A stretch of 64,000 nt of DNA from assembly GCA_021773835.1 (NCBI GenBank), contig JAJFJQ010000028.1, positions 372,001-436,000 on the forward strand, given 5' to 3'. Positions 29,258 to 38,643 of the stretch are shown one piece after another. Origin of the DNA: Gammaproteobacteria bacterium. GTDB lineage: Bacteria; Pseudomonadota; Gammaproteobacteria; Ga0077536. The stretch's first letter is position 1; each line of letters opens with the position of its first letter. The translations under genes were made by a program, and so were the position numbers. Below the pieces are notes generated by a model. That model did not search any database and had not been told where the DNA came from. It saw only the letters and a list, made by a program, of their open reading frames with translations.

Positions 29258-31012
29258 ATGTCGTCTAGTTTCCGGAGTACAGATATCTATGCGCGTTTAT
29301 TAGGACATGTAAAGCCCTATTGGCGAGTTTTCGCGCTTGCAATTGGTGGAATGATCGCGCTCGCAGCGACCGAATGGATGCTGCCGGCGCTGCTCAAACA
29401 CCTGATTGACGAAGAGTTCAACCACAATGCGGCAAACGGTTCTCTAAAGATTCCACTATTTCTCATCGGCCTATTTTTCCTTCGCGGCGTATTGAGTTAT
29501 GTCAGCACCGTCTCGTTGGCATGGATTTCTAATCGCACGGTTATGGATCTCCGGGATTCGATGTTTCGTAATCTCATCGACCTTCCGTCACGGTTTTTTG
29601 ACCACCGACCGCCTGGCGAGCTGATCTCAAAATTCACTTTCGACGTTACCCAAGTGTCTCATGCCACAACTCGAGTTCTGACGGTTCTGGTCAAGGATAG
29701 CGCGGTCATTATCGCGTTGTTGCTCTACCTATTCTATTTGAATTGGCGCCTGGCGGCGCTGTTGCTGGTGTTGGCGCCACCGGTTGCATTTGTCGTTTAC
29801 CGCGTTTCGCGACGAATGCGCGAGAAGAGCCAGCAACTGCAGGGATCAATCGGTCACCTTAACCAGATCGCGGAGGAAGGGATCCGTGGTCAACGTGAGA
29901 TCAAAATATACGCGGGTCACGAACTCGAAACAGGGCGGTTTTATCGAGCGATAAACAGTACCCGCCAACTACAAATGAAGATCATTGGGATCTCTGCGGC
30001 AACCGTTCCAATTATTCAATTGCTGGTAGCCTGCGGAATCGCCGCGATGATCGTGCTTGCCTTACGAGAGTCGGCGTCCGGGCTAATGACGCGTGGCGAT
30101 TTCGTCGCATTTGTCACTGCCACTGCATTACTGTTGCCGCCGACGAAACGCCTCACCGGGGTTAACGAATTTTTGCAACGTGGCCTCGCAGCCGCACAGA
30201 GTGTATTCGCGCTAATGGATGAGCCAAAAGAGCCGGCCCTCGGAGATCTCCGAGTTGACCCGATAAAAGGCGCTATAGAATTTCGCAACGTCAGCGTACG
30301 TTACGCAGACCGTTTGGTGTTGCAAGATATTAACTTGAAAATCCGGGCCGGTGAATCGGTCGCCTTAGTTGGCCCGTCCGGCGGGGGTAAGACGACGCTA
30401 CTGGATCTGGTTGCGCGTTTCTACCAGGCCGAAAGCGGTGAATTACTCATCGATGGATATCAAATTGAAGACATTGAACTCGACTGTTTGCGCCAAGCTA
30501 TCGCCTATGTCGGTCAGGACGTGATCCTGTTTGACGACACGATTGCCAATAATATTGCCTATGGGACCCTGCGCGACGCCTCCGCAGCACAGGTAAGTGC
30601 TGCCGCAGATGCGGCCTTCGTAACGCCATTCGCCAACGAACTCAGCGATGGCCTCGACTCCACCATCGGCGCTAATGGCGCTCGGCTATCGGGCGGCCAA
30701 AGACAACGTATCGCCATTGCCCGTGCGCTATTGAAAGATGCGCCGATCCTGATTCTGGATGAGGCGACTTCGGCACTTGATACGGTTTCCGAACGCCAAA
30801 TTCAAGGGGCGCTCGGCAGTATTCGCGAAGGCCGTACGAGCTTAATCATTGCCCACCGCTTATCGACCGTCGAGGCAGTCGATAGAATCGTCGTGATCGA
30901 AGATGGACGGATCGTCGAGACGGGCACACATAGTGAATTACTGAAAAGCAATGGCAGCTACGCTCGCCTTGCGAAATTGCAAGACGCGGGGAGCACGGCA
31001 AACGAAGACTGA
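29258..31012 (+). CDS. msbA: Lipid A export ABC transporter MsbA
   Basis: Half-transporter with six membrane helices (about 1-310) and a nucleotide-binding domain: Walker A GPSGGGKTT, Q-loop YVGQDVILFDDT, signature LSGGQRQRIAIARALL, Walker B ILILDEATSALD and the His of IAHRLST. 584 residues from ATG 29258, close to E. coli MsbA; a GTG at 29222 would add 12 residues. It flips core-lipid A. No lpxK follows, which is unusual for msbA loci, so another lipid-linked substrate remains possible. Confidence 0.88.
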   Translation: MSSSFRSTDIYARLLGHVKPYWRVFALAIGGMIALAATEWMLPALLKHLIDEEFNHNAANGSLKIPLFLIGLFFLRGVLSYVSTVSLAWISNRTVMDLRDSMFRNLIDLPSRFFDHRPPGELISKFTFDVTQVSHATTRVLTVLVKDSAVIIALLLYLFYLNWRLAALLLVLAPPVAFVVYRVSRRMREKSQQLQGSIGHLNQIAEEGIRGQREIKIYAGHELETGRFYRAINSTRQLQMKIIGISAATVPIIQLLVACGIAAMIVLALRESASGLMTRGDFVAFVTATALLLPPTKRLTGVNEFLQRGLAAAQSVFALMDEPKEPALGDLRVDPIKGAIEFRNVSVRYADRLVLQDINLKIRAGESVALVGPSGGGKTTLLDLVARFYQAESGELLIDGYQIEDIELDCLRQAIAYVGQDVILFDDTIANNIAYGTLRDASAAQVSAAADAAFVTPFANELSDGLDSTIGANGARLSGGQRQRIAIARALLKDAPILILDEATSALDTVSERQIQGALGSIREGRTSLIIAHRLSTVEAVDRIVVIEDGRIVETGTHSELLKSNGSYARLAKLQDAGSTANED

Positions 31013-31035
31013 GCGGACGTTGCGTTGCGCTGGCG

Positions 31036-31446
31036 CTATTGTTCGACTGTTATCGTGACGGGCTCTGACATTATCGGCGGCTTGTGCGCAATATGTGCGA
31101 AATCGCCGAGCAGTAACTGCAAACGATGCTCTCCCGGTGGCAGCTCCAGCACGACTTCGGTTTGACCGCCACCAAAATGACGATGGTTCTCGTCATTCGG
31201 GATCGGTAACGTTAGATCTGGGAGATGCGTGTCAATCAACAAGTGGTGATGACCCGTAAATTCTTTTACCACCCCGGCGGGAGCGACTCCGTAGGGCCCA
31301 CGCAGTCCAAAGACAACAGTTATCGGATTGCTGACTACCGCGCCATTCGCCGGAGAGACGATATACGCCGAAGCATTCTCCGTAGCGTTGGCGCAGACAA
31401 GCGCCTGTACCAGCAACAGGGCGGTAATGATGAGTTTGATTGGCAT
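31036..31446 (-). CDS. DUF4399 periplasmic protein
   Basis: 136 residues with a signal peptide (MPIKLIITALLLVQALVCANA) and a DUF4399 domain: AYIVSPANGAVVSNPITVVFGL, then a His-rich centre (GHHHLLID, ENHRHFGGGQTE) and GEHRLQLLLGDFAHIAH. The His clusters could bind metal, but this is inference. Starts at ATG 31446; a GTG 15 bases upstream is possible. It is convergent with msbA with a 23-base gap, and lies after TgpA on the same strand. Confidence 0.85.
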   Translation of the reverse strand: MPIKLIITALLLVQALVCANATENASAYIVSPANGAVVSNPITVVFGLRGPYGVAPAGVVKEFTGHHHLLIDTHLPDLTLPIPNDENHRHFGGGQTEVVLELPPGEHRLQLLLGDFAHIAHKPPIMSEPVTITVEQ

Positions 31447-31475
31447 GGACCTGACTCTCACGGTTATGTTGTAAA

Positions 31476-33446
31476 TTAAAGGCGCGCGTCGAAGGCACGC
31501 ACCCGTTGTTCGAAATTCTCAGCGCCCGTTCGGGCCCCCGCGTAGCGGATCACGGTGTAGGCTTCGGTGATTGCCCGGACATCGTCGGCAAGGTCCGTGC
31601 GCGAATCGCCCACCCGTCGGGCGAAATCTACCGGGCCTTCATACGGGAGCCGCTCGAAGCCTACCCGCGCCAGTTTGCGGCAAAATGTTGCATAGGCGCT
31701 AGCAACCTTATCCAGTCTAAGCGTTCTTTTGCGCAACACAATAATCGCCACAAACAAGGTCAAGGCGGCCAACCCGGCAGTTAAGGCGAACATCAACGTC
31801 CCGTAGTCCCAATCTTCTAGACCTGCGTCGTCCAATATTTGCCGCTGCCGCTTTGGCGTATACCCTAGGACCCACTGACTCCAGTTATAGTTCGCTGCGT
31901 CCCAAACATCGCCGAATTGCCGCAGCAGATCGCCGGCCGCCGAATCCATGTCCAGCAACGGTAGAAATCCGCGCTGCGGCAATACCCGGTTGATCCCGAG
32001 CGAGACCCGTTCCGGCGCAACCGCCGCCGTCGGATCGACTCTCTGCCAATGTCCCCTGAGATAGACTTCAGCCCACGCGTGCGCGTCTCGCTGGCGCACG
32101 AGCATGTAGTCGGAAACCTTATTAAATTCGCCACCTTGATAACCAGTCACCACCCGAGCGGGAATCTCCGCGGCGCGCATTAAGGTGACAAAAGCTGCAG
32201 CGTAATGCTCGCAAAATCCCTCGCGCGTCTCAAACAAGAACTGATCTATCGTGTCTCGTGTGAGCCGTCGTGGCGTCAAGGTATAGTTAAACGGCTCCTG
32301 GTTAAAGTGCTTCAGCGCCGTATCAACTAAGGCAGCGTCGTCGCTATGGCGTGCGCGCCACTCGGCAGCCAGCTGCCGTGTTCTCGGATGCAGCTGCCGT
32401 GGAAGTTGCAAGGCCGCCTTGCGTTCCGAATCGCTGATCGCGTGGCGGGTGAATTCGATCTGGGATTCTAAGTTGTAGCGCACGCGGCGCTTTACGCGCC
32501 GCTTGGAGAGCAGGCGGTAGTCACTGGTTTGATGCGCTTCGGGGCCGAACTTCGTAACCGCTTCGAGTCCGAATAACCAGCGTTCGTAATGTGGTTCTAA
32601 GGTTACCGAGTAACGATAGACTCGCCCCCCACTGACGATCGGTTGCGCATCACCATTGCCAACGTGGCCGGCGCTCCAGTTGCGGCCATTGGTGTGCCAC
32701 ATTACCGGCCCGCGCCAATAAAGGTCGCGTGCCGACGGCGATTCGCCCTCGAAGGCGACGCGGAAGGCAATCTCGTCAGAAACGCCGAGTTCGGTGATGT
32801 GACCGATGGTCATTTCATTCGAGAGACCGGTAACGGCCGCGCTTGAACCTTGTTCGACGCCCCACAAAGGCCCTGGGATCCTCGGAAACAAAAAGAACCC
32901 GACAACCATCAATGGTAGCGCCTGGGCAACGTAGGTGGCGGCGAGTCGCAGGCAGCGTTGGACGCTGACACTGTCGTCAGCTGTGTTGAAACGCACTAGT
33001 CCACTGGTCACGATAATGACGACGGTGAGCATGAACGCAGCTGTGGCCAAAGTTTGTGAATAAAAGAAGTTGGTCACGACGAGGAAATAGGCGAGAAACA
33101 TGACAACGTAATAGTCGCGTGCGGTGTGTAACTCGAGCATCTTAAGACCAAGCAGTGCCGTCAGTAATGCGACTCCGGCATCACGCCCGAGCTGACCGTG
33201 GTAGGTAATATAGATAGCGACGAAAAAGGCCACGGCCAATAGTTGCTTCAAGATCCATAGTGCGATGTGCTTGCGGGTTGGCAGCGGCAGTAGTCGAAAC
33301 TCCCCGAGCACCCGCCACAGCGCCAAGGCGCCAAAACAGACCAACATCCAGGGCGAAAAACGCCCAGCGTGCGGCAGCATCGCGAGGCTTAGCGACAACA
33401 GCGCCCAAAAGACATGGATCCGGGCGATAACGGGGCGGGCGATCAT
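31476..33446 (-). CDS. TgpA-like transglutaminase (DUF3488 + transglutaminase core + DUF4129)
   Basis: 656 residues. An N-terminal membrane domain with several helices (to about residue 190) is followed by a periplasmic transglutaminase-like domain with a Cys412-His457-Asp471 triad (REGFCEHYAAAF, DAHAWAEV, RVDPTAAV). A last membrane helix (about 551-571) and a short cytoplasmic DUF4129-type tail complete it. This matches P. aeruginosa TgpA, an essential inner-membrane protein of undefined substrate. It overlaps the DUF58 gene by 4 bases. MoxR-DUF58-TgpA is a conserved operon. Confidence 0.92.
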   Translation of the reverse strand: MIARPVIARIHVFWALLSLSLAMLPHAGRFSPWMLVCFGALALWRVLGEFRLLPLPTRKHIALWILKQLLAVAFFVAIYITYHGQLGRDAGVALLTALLGLKMLELHTARDYYVVMFLAYFLVVTNFFYSQTLATAAFMLTVVIIVTSGLVRFNTADDSVSVQRCLRLAATYVAQALPLMVVGFFLFPRIPGPLWGVEQGSSAAVTGLSNEMTIGHITELGVSDEIAFRVAFEGESPSARDLYWRGPVMWHTNGRNWSAGHVGNGDAQPIVSGGRVYRYSVTLEPHYERWLFGLEAVTKFGPEAHQTSDYRLLSKRRVKRRVRYNLESQIEFTRHAISDSERKAALQLPRQLHPRTRQLAAEWRARHSDDAALVDTALKHFNQEPFNYTLTPRRLTRDTIDQFLFETREGFCEHYAAAFVTLMRAAEIPARVVTGYQGGEFNKVSDYMLVRQRDAHAWAEVYLRGHWQRVDPTAAVAPERVSLGINRVLPQRGFLPLLDMDSAAGDLLRQFGDVWDAANYNWSQWVLGYTPKRQRQILDDAGLEDWDYGTLMFALTAGLAALTLFVAIIVLRKRTLRLDKVASAYATFCRKLARVGFERLPYEGPVDFARRVGDSRTDLADDVRAITEAYTVIRYAGARTGAENFEQRVRAFDARL

Positions 33447-34438
33447 TGCTGTTCAAATAGCGCCAGTGCGCGAAGGCAGTCGTGCCGATGACCGGGTCCG
33501 AGGCTCGGCTGTAGTTGGAGATGCGGTAATTCAAGGCCATACGGAACGCCTAGTCGGTCGGCCTCGATCACCCACTTCGCAAGTTGGCTTAGACGCGCCT
33601 CGGTATCGATGAGCGCCGCACAATCCGCCATACGCAACCACGCCAGCTCGGAACCGCCACTGGTAAAGCGTTTTACTAACACGGCTTCCTGGCGTGCGAG
33701 CGCCTTCCAGGCTATCGCGCGGATCGGATCGCCGGCTGTGTAGGGTCGAAATCCCGCAAAGTCCTCGTTGCCTTGCCTATTGCCGGTCGCCGCGGCCTCG
33801 GTGGCCGACCCGTGAATCGGTAGCGGCAGCGAACCTTGTGGCGCCGGATAAATCAGACACCGATGGTGATCTTCGAAATAAGCCCACGCACGTAGAACAC
33901 CTAAGGGGAAGGTGCTTGTAACGCGCACTCGCTGCAGGTCCAACCAACCGCGTTTAGGGGCTTCGATTCCGATACACGCATGGGCGATCTCGGCGGCTGC
34001 AAGAGATGCTAGAAATTCCGTTGGCCCATTATTGGCGCGCCGGCGCCACTGACGTTTCCGTCTCGGCCAATGGGCTAGCTCTAAACTATAGCGGGGCGCA
34101 CCGTCTCGATTGTCGAATGCCAAATTAAACCGCGCGGTAGCACCGGCAAAAACAGGTGTCGCTGCGGCACCGATGTACGACAATCCGGCGAGATTCTTAT
34201 AAGTGTGCAGCGTTGCGATCAAAAAAAGACCAAACAACAAAAAGGATAGCAAGTACCCAAGCGCATTATCGTAATTTATCGACCCAAGCAGGATCACCAG
34301 CACCATCGACCCCAGCAAAAATCCATGGCGCGTCGGGAAAATGTACACGCGTCGGAGATCGAGCGTGGTGTGTAATGCGGGATCGGCGAGAGGTGCCGCA
34401 GTACTCATGGAATGTTCATTCGACGACAAGGCGGGCAC
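33443..34438 (-). CDS. DUF58 domain membrane protein
   Basis: 331 residues with two close membrane segments (about 38-75) and the DUF58 block (GNRQGNEDFAGFRPYTAGDPIRAIAWKALARQEAVLVKRF), a von Willebrand A-like core lacking an obvious MIDAS. It likely works with the MoxR ATPase as an AAA/VWA-like pair acting on TgpA or the cell envelope. The start is uncertain: GTG 34438 or ATG 34408, neither with a strong ribosome site. Confidence 0.88.
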   Translation of the reverse strand: MPALSSNEHSMSTAAPLADPALHTTLDLRRVYIFPTRHGFLLGSMVLVILLGSINYDNALGYLLSFLLFGLFLIATLHTYKNLAGLSYIGAAATPVFAGATARFNLAFDNRDGAPRYSLELAHWPRRKRQWRRRANNGPTEFLASLAAAEIAHACIGIEAPKRGWLDLQRVRVTSTFPLGVLRAWAYFEDHHRCLIYPAPQGSLPLPIHGSATEAAATGNRQGNEDFAGFRPYTAGDPIRAIAWKALARQEAVLVKRFTSGGSELAWLRMADCAALIDTEARLSQLAKWVIEADRLGVPYGLELPHLQLQPSLGPGHRHDCLRALALFEQQ

Positions 34439-34471
34439 ATCGCTGCGATTCGATCCTTGGCGTTTCCCCGA

Positions 34472-35443
34472 TCACGGGATCGGTACGGCCTCGATCAGCT
34501 GCTCCGCTCGTGCAAGTTCTTCGCTTTGCGCATCTTGCACGCCTAGTCTATGGGCGACGACCGCTGGGATAATTTCTTGTACGTCTTCCGGTAGCACGTG
34601 CCCACGCCCATCCATCAACGCCCATGCCTTGGCAGCATGCACAAGCGCGAGGCCCGCGCGCGGTGACAGCCCGGTACCGAAACTCGGTGCTTGCCGACTG
34701 AAAGCGAGGAGATCCTGGATGTATTCCATCAACGGCGGCGCTACATGGATCCCATTGACCTGGCGTTGTAGGCGCCGCAGATCATCGATGCCGAGTTCTG
34801 GTTCAATACGGCCAAGTAGCACACGCCGATTCTCACCATTGAGCAACTCGAGCTCGGCGCCGCGGGACGGGTAGCCAATTGAGATCCGCATTAAGAAGCG
34901 GTCAAGTTGGGACTCCGGCAACGGAAAGGTACCGATCTGGTCGGACGGATTTTGGGTCGCGATGACAAAAAACGGATCGGGCAGCAGATGCGTTTCTCCT
35001 TCGACCGTTACTTGGCGTTCTTCCATCGCCTCGAGGAGTGCGCTTTGGGCCCTTGGGGTCGCGCGATTCACCTCGTCGGTCAACAGCACTTGGGTGAAGA
35101 TTGGGCCTTGGTGGAATCTAAATACGCCGTTGTCGCGGTCGAAAATCGAGACGCCTACGATGTCCGCCGGGAGTAGGTCGCTAGTGAATTGAATGCGTTG
35201 AAATTTTAGCCCCAATAGGCGCGCGAGTAGATGCGCCAGGGTTGTCTTTCCGACCCCCGGCAGGTCTTCAATCAGCAAGTGTCCGCCGGCTAGCAGACAC
35301 GCGATAGCCAGGCGAAGCTCTCGCCGTTTACCTAAAATTATCTCGGAGCCCGTATCCAATACGCGGTCGAGCATCTGTTTGGCTTCAGTCGGTGAGCGAT
35401 TGTCAAACTCGGCGACGGATGATTCGTGTAAAGTTTTATTCAC
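34472..35443 (-). CDS. MoxR family AAA ATPase
   Basis: 323 residues. Walker A is EDLPGVGKTTLA, the MoxR signature LPADIVGVSIFD, Walker B VLLTDEVNRATPRAQSALLEAMEERQVT, sensor 1 VIATQNP and the LPESQLDRFLMR arginine finger. MoxR ATPases act as chaperones for activation of VWA-domain partners. The partner here is the DUF58 protein encoded 33 bases downstream. First gene of the MoxR-DUF58-TgpA operon. Confidence 0.94.
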   Translation of the reverse strand: MNKTLHESSVAEFDNRSPTEAKQMLDRVLDTGSEIILGKRRELRLAIACLLAGGHLLIEDLPGVGKTTLAHLLARLLGLKFQRIQFTSDLLPADIVGVSIFDRDNGVFRFHQGPIFTQVLLTDEVNRATPRAQSALLEAMEERQVTVEGETHLLPDPFFVIATQNPSDQIGTFPLPESQLDRFLMRISIGYPSRGAELELLNGENRRVLLGRIEPELGIDDLRRLQRQVNGIHVAPPLMEYIQDLLAFSRQAPSFGTGLSPRAGLALVHAAKAWALMDGRGHVLPEDVQEIIPAVVAHRLGVQDAQSEELARAEQLIEAVPIP

Positions 35444-35641
35444 AGTTACCGATCTTATTAATAGTATTGGACCTATCCTACCTCACGTACGGAACACCTC
35501 GGTGAGATTGTGATGCCGATGCATGCGCTAACCGGCTATTGGATTATTTCGTCAAGTTGCTCGAAAGCTTAATTAACCTGGCCAAGTTTTTCTATGTCGT
35601 AGTTGGTATAACGACGAGCGACTATTAAAAAGATCAGTTGA

Positions 35642-37027
35642 ATGGATAAATACGATTTTGTTGTCATCGGCAGTGGGCCGGCTGGGCAACGCGCAGCGAT
35701 TCAGGCCGCAAAGCTAGGTCGGTCGGTGCTTTTAATTGAAAAGTACACCAGGGTTGGCGGTGCCTGCGTTCACACGGGCACGATTCCAAGTAAGACCTTG
35801 CGAGAAGCCGTGCTGTATCTCAGCGGCTGGCGCCAACGCGGGTTTTACGGTCGTAGTTATCGGGTAAAAGAACGTATTACCGCGGCTGACTTGATCCAAC
35901 GCTTGGATATAACCGTACGCCATGAAATGGAGATGTTGCAGCATAAATTGCATCGCAATTACGTCACCACCAAGGTGGGAATGGGGTCGTTCGAGGATCC
36001 GCACAAAATCCGCATTGACCTCGACGATGGCGAGACCGAGTTCGTCGAAGCCGGCACGGTTTTGATCGCTACAGGGTCGCGTCCGGCGCGCCCGGCCAAC
36101 GTGTCCTTCGATGCGGTCAATGTTGTTGATAGTGACCATATTTTGCAAATGGAGGCCTTGCCGCGAAACCTGGTTGTTGTTGGGGCGGGGGTGATCGGGA
36201 TGGAATACGCGTCGATGCTGAATGCGCTCGATATCGACGTTACGGTGGTCGACGGGAGAACCGAGATCTTGAGCTTTCTTGATCGCGAAATCGTCGATGA
36301 GTTTGTCCACCATCTGCGCGACCGGGGGGTCAAACTACGACTGGGGGAGACCGTCGATGCGATCGAAGACATCGATGCGCACAATGTGGTCGTCCATCTC
36401 GAAAGTGGTAAACGCATCAAAGCGGATATGGTATTGTTCGCCGCCGGCCGACTCTCGAACACCGAAGATCTGCGCGCCGACAATGCGGGTATTTCGCCGG
36501 ATGAACGGGGTCGCATCGCGGTCGACGAACACTACCGTACCGCCGTCGGGCATATCTACGCGGCAGGGGATGTCATCGGCTTTCCGGCATTGGCGTCTAC
36601 ATCAATGGAACAAGGCCGGCATGCAGCCTGTCACGCCTTTGGCGGATCCTTACTCGACATCAGAGAGGATTTATTTCCGTTTGGCATCTACGCCGTGCCC
36701 GAGATGAGTGTCGTCGGTAAAACCGAGGAAGAGCTGCGCTCGACAAACGTGCCCTACGAAAGTGGTATCGCGCGCATTCGTGAAACGTCTCGAGGCCAGA
36801 TACTCGGTTTGCGCGAAGGGCTATTGAAATTATTGTTTCATCTTGAGACACGCGAACTGCTCGGTGTCCACATCGTCGGTGAAGGTGCAACAGAGTTGAT
36901 CCATATCGGTCAGGCAGTGCTTGCGCACGCAGGTAAGCTCGATTATTTCGTTAATACGGTATTTAACTATCCGACCTTAGCCGAGACCTACAAGATTGCA
37001 GCGCTTGATGCGTTCAACAAGATGTAA
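35642..37027 (+). CDS. sthA: Soluble pyridine nucleotide transhydrogenase
   Basis: Reoxidises NADPH with NAD. Flavoprotein disulfide reductase fold: FAD motif VIGSGPAGQRAA, the SthA active-site-like region GGACVHTGTIPSKTLRE, NAD motif VVGAGVIGMEYASML, AAGDVIGFPALAS and the C-terminal dimer block VGEGATELIHIGQAV...FNYPTLAETY. A single Cys replaces the CxxxxC redox pair of lipoamide dehydrogenases, as in known SthA. 461 residues. Confidence 0.93.
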   Translation: MDKYDFVVIGSGPAGQRAAIQAAKLGRSVLLIEKYTRVGGACVHTGTIPSKTLREAVLYLSGWRQRGFYGRSYRVKERITAADLIQRLDITVRHEMEMLQHKLHRNYVTTKVGMGSFEDPHKIRIDLDDGETEFVEAGTVLIATGSRPARPANVSFDAVNVVDSDHILQMEALPRNLVVVGAGVIGMEYASMLNALDIDVTVVDGRTEILSFLDREIVDEFVHHLRDRGVKLRLGETVDAIEDIDAHNVVVHLESGKRIKADMVLFAAGRLSNTEDLRADNAGISPDERGRIAVDEHYRTAVGHIYAAGDVIGFPALASTSMEQGRHAACHAFGGSLLDIREDLFPFGIYAVPEMSVVGKTEEELRSTNVPYESGIARIRETSRGQILGLREGLLKLLFHLETRELLGVHIVGEGATELIHIGQAVLAHAGKLDYFVNTVFNYPTLAETYKIAALDAFNKM

Positions 37028-37060
37028 GCACCCGCCGAATGGGCTGATGCCATCGGAACG

Positions 37061-38395
37061 CTAGGATCCCGCTACGGTCAGTGACTCTAGTAGAATCGAT
37101 CCGCTACGAATGTTGCCGCGCAAGTCGACGTCGTCGGCACAAGCAACGATGTGTTTAAACATGTCCGCCAGGTTCCCCGCGATCGTTATCTCCTCTACTG
37201 GGTAGGCGACCTCGCCGTTCTCAACCCAGAATCCACTCGCGCCACGCGAGTAATCGCCGGTTACCATGTTGATCCCGAAGCCCATGAGGTCAGTTACGAT
37301 CAGGCCGCGGCCCATTTGCCGAACGAGTTCCGCGAAACTGAGTTGCTGGTGAGCGATGGTAAGATTATGTACGCCGCCGGCGTTGCCGGTTGGGGGCAGA
37401 TCGAGCCGCCGTGCGGAGTAACTACCAAGCACATAACCCGTTAATACACCCTTATCGACCAAGCTGCGATCGCTTGTTTGTGCGCCTTCGCCATCGAACG
37501 GTGAGCTGCCAAGTCCACGCGGGAGGTGCGGACGTTCCGTGATGGAGACATGTTCGGGAAAGATCATTTGACCCGCGCTATCGACCAGAAACGATGCTTT
37601 GCGATACAAGTTCCCGCCCGAAACCGCGCTCACCAAATGCCCAATCAGACCGCCCGCGACAGGGGCTTCAAAGATCACCGGGACTTTCTCGGTAGGGATC
37701 TTGCGTGCGCCGAGCTTTGCAACGGTCCGCTTCGCGGCAGCAACCCCAACATCCTCCGGCGCTTCCAGCTCATTGGCGTTACGCGAAACCGTATACCAAT
37801 AGCCACGCTGCATCGCCCCCTCGCTTTTTCCGACCACCACGCAGCTCAGGCTATGACGCGACCCGACGTAGGCTTGAGCAAAACCATCGGTGCTGGCATA
37901 CCCGCGTAGGCCACGGTGCTGAGTGACGCTGACGTCATCGGTTTGCTCGACCCCGGAACCAAACTCACGAGCAGCAGTATCGCAACGCTTAACCAATTCG
38001 ATCGCCGCGTCCGGTTCTAGGTTCCACGGATAATCGAGGTCCAAGTCCGGGATCTCCTGCGCCAGATACGTCGGATCAATGAGTCCGGCGTACGGATCGG
38101 CTTCCGCATGTTGCGCGATGCGATCCGCCGCGGCGACCGTATCTTCGATACTCTGCGGTGAAAAATCCGTGGTGGTCGCAGTCCCTTTACGTTTGCCGCG
38201 ATAGGCGCTCAGGCTCAGCGCTTTATCTTCGTGGTGTTCGATAGATTCGAGTTCACCGTTGCGAACGGTGACAGAAAGCCCGCCGCCGGTACTCAAGGCC
38301 GCGACGGCGGCGCTAACCCCGAGTTTCTTCGCACGCTCGATAGCGCTCTGCAAAACAGCGAGGGATTGTTCGATTAGTTGGTTGGAATCGTTCAT
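37061..38395 (-). CDS. pmbA: Metalloprotease PmbA (TldE)
   Basis: Non-metal-binding half of the TldD/TldE heterodimeric protease that matures modified peptides such as microcins and degrades unfolded peptides. The N-terminal helical region leads to the conserved GGNLYRKASFLVDSAGQMIFP and GSSPFDGEGAQTSDRSLVDKGVLTGYVLGSYSARRL blocks and a C-terminal YSRGASGFWVENGE. I start it at ATG 38395 (444 residues); the frame is open further upstream, but the extra 25 residues look non-native. TldD is not in this window. Confidence 0.93.
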   Translation of the reverse strand: MNDSNQLIEQSLAVLQSAIERAKKLGVSAAVAALSTGGGLSVTVRNGELESIEHHEDKALSLSAYRGKRKGTATTTDFSPQSIEDTVAAADRIAQHAEADPYAGLIDPTYLAQEIPDLDLDYPWNLEPDAAIELVKRCDTAAREFGSGVEQTDDVSVTQHRGLRGYASTDGFAQAYVGSRHSLSCVVVGKSEGAMQRGYWYTVSRNANELEAPEDVGVAAAKRTVAKLGARKIPTEKVPVIFEAPVAGGLIGHLVSAVSGGNLYRKASFLVDSAGQMIFPEHVSITERPHLPRGLGSSPFDGEGAQTSDRSLVDKGVLTGYVLGSYSARRLDLPPTGNAGGVHNLTIAHQQLSFAELVRQMGRGLIVTDLMGFGINMVTGDYSRGASGFWVENGEVAYPVEEITIAGNLADMFKHIVACADDVDLRGNIRSGSILLESLTVAGS

Positions 38396-38643
38396 CGTGA
38401 GCGCGCGATTGTAGCGCATTGTGCTGTCCGCGGGTGCTGTGAACGTAACCGTCGGGAAGGTAATATGCACCGCTCTGTGACAATTCTTGGTACGCGGTGG
38501 TGTATTTCGAATGAATCCGTCTTGCGTTTTTTGACGGCGCCAATCGGCAGAGGTCCAATCGGAGGAACCGCCGCCGGCCCGCCGCTTGTGGCAGAATTAG
38601 ACATGAATTGCGTAAACGTTTCCTGCATTGTCGAACTTGCTGA

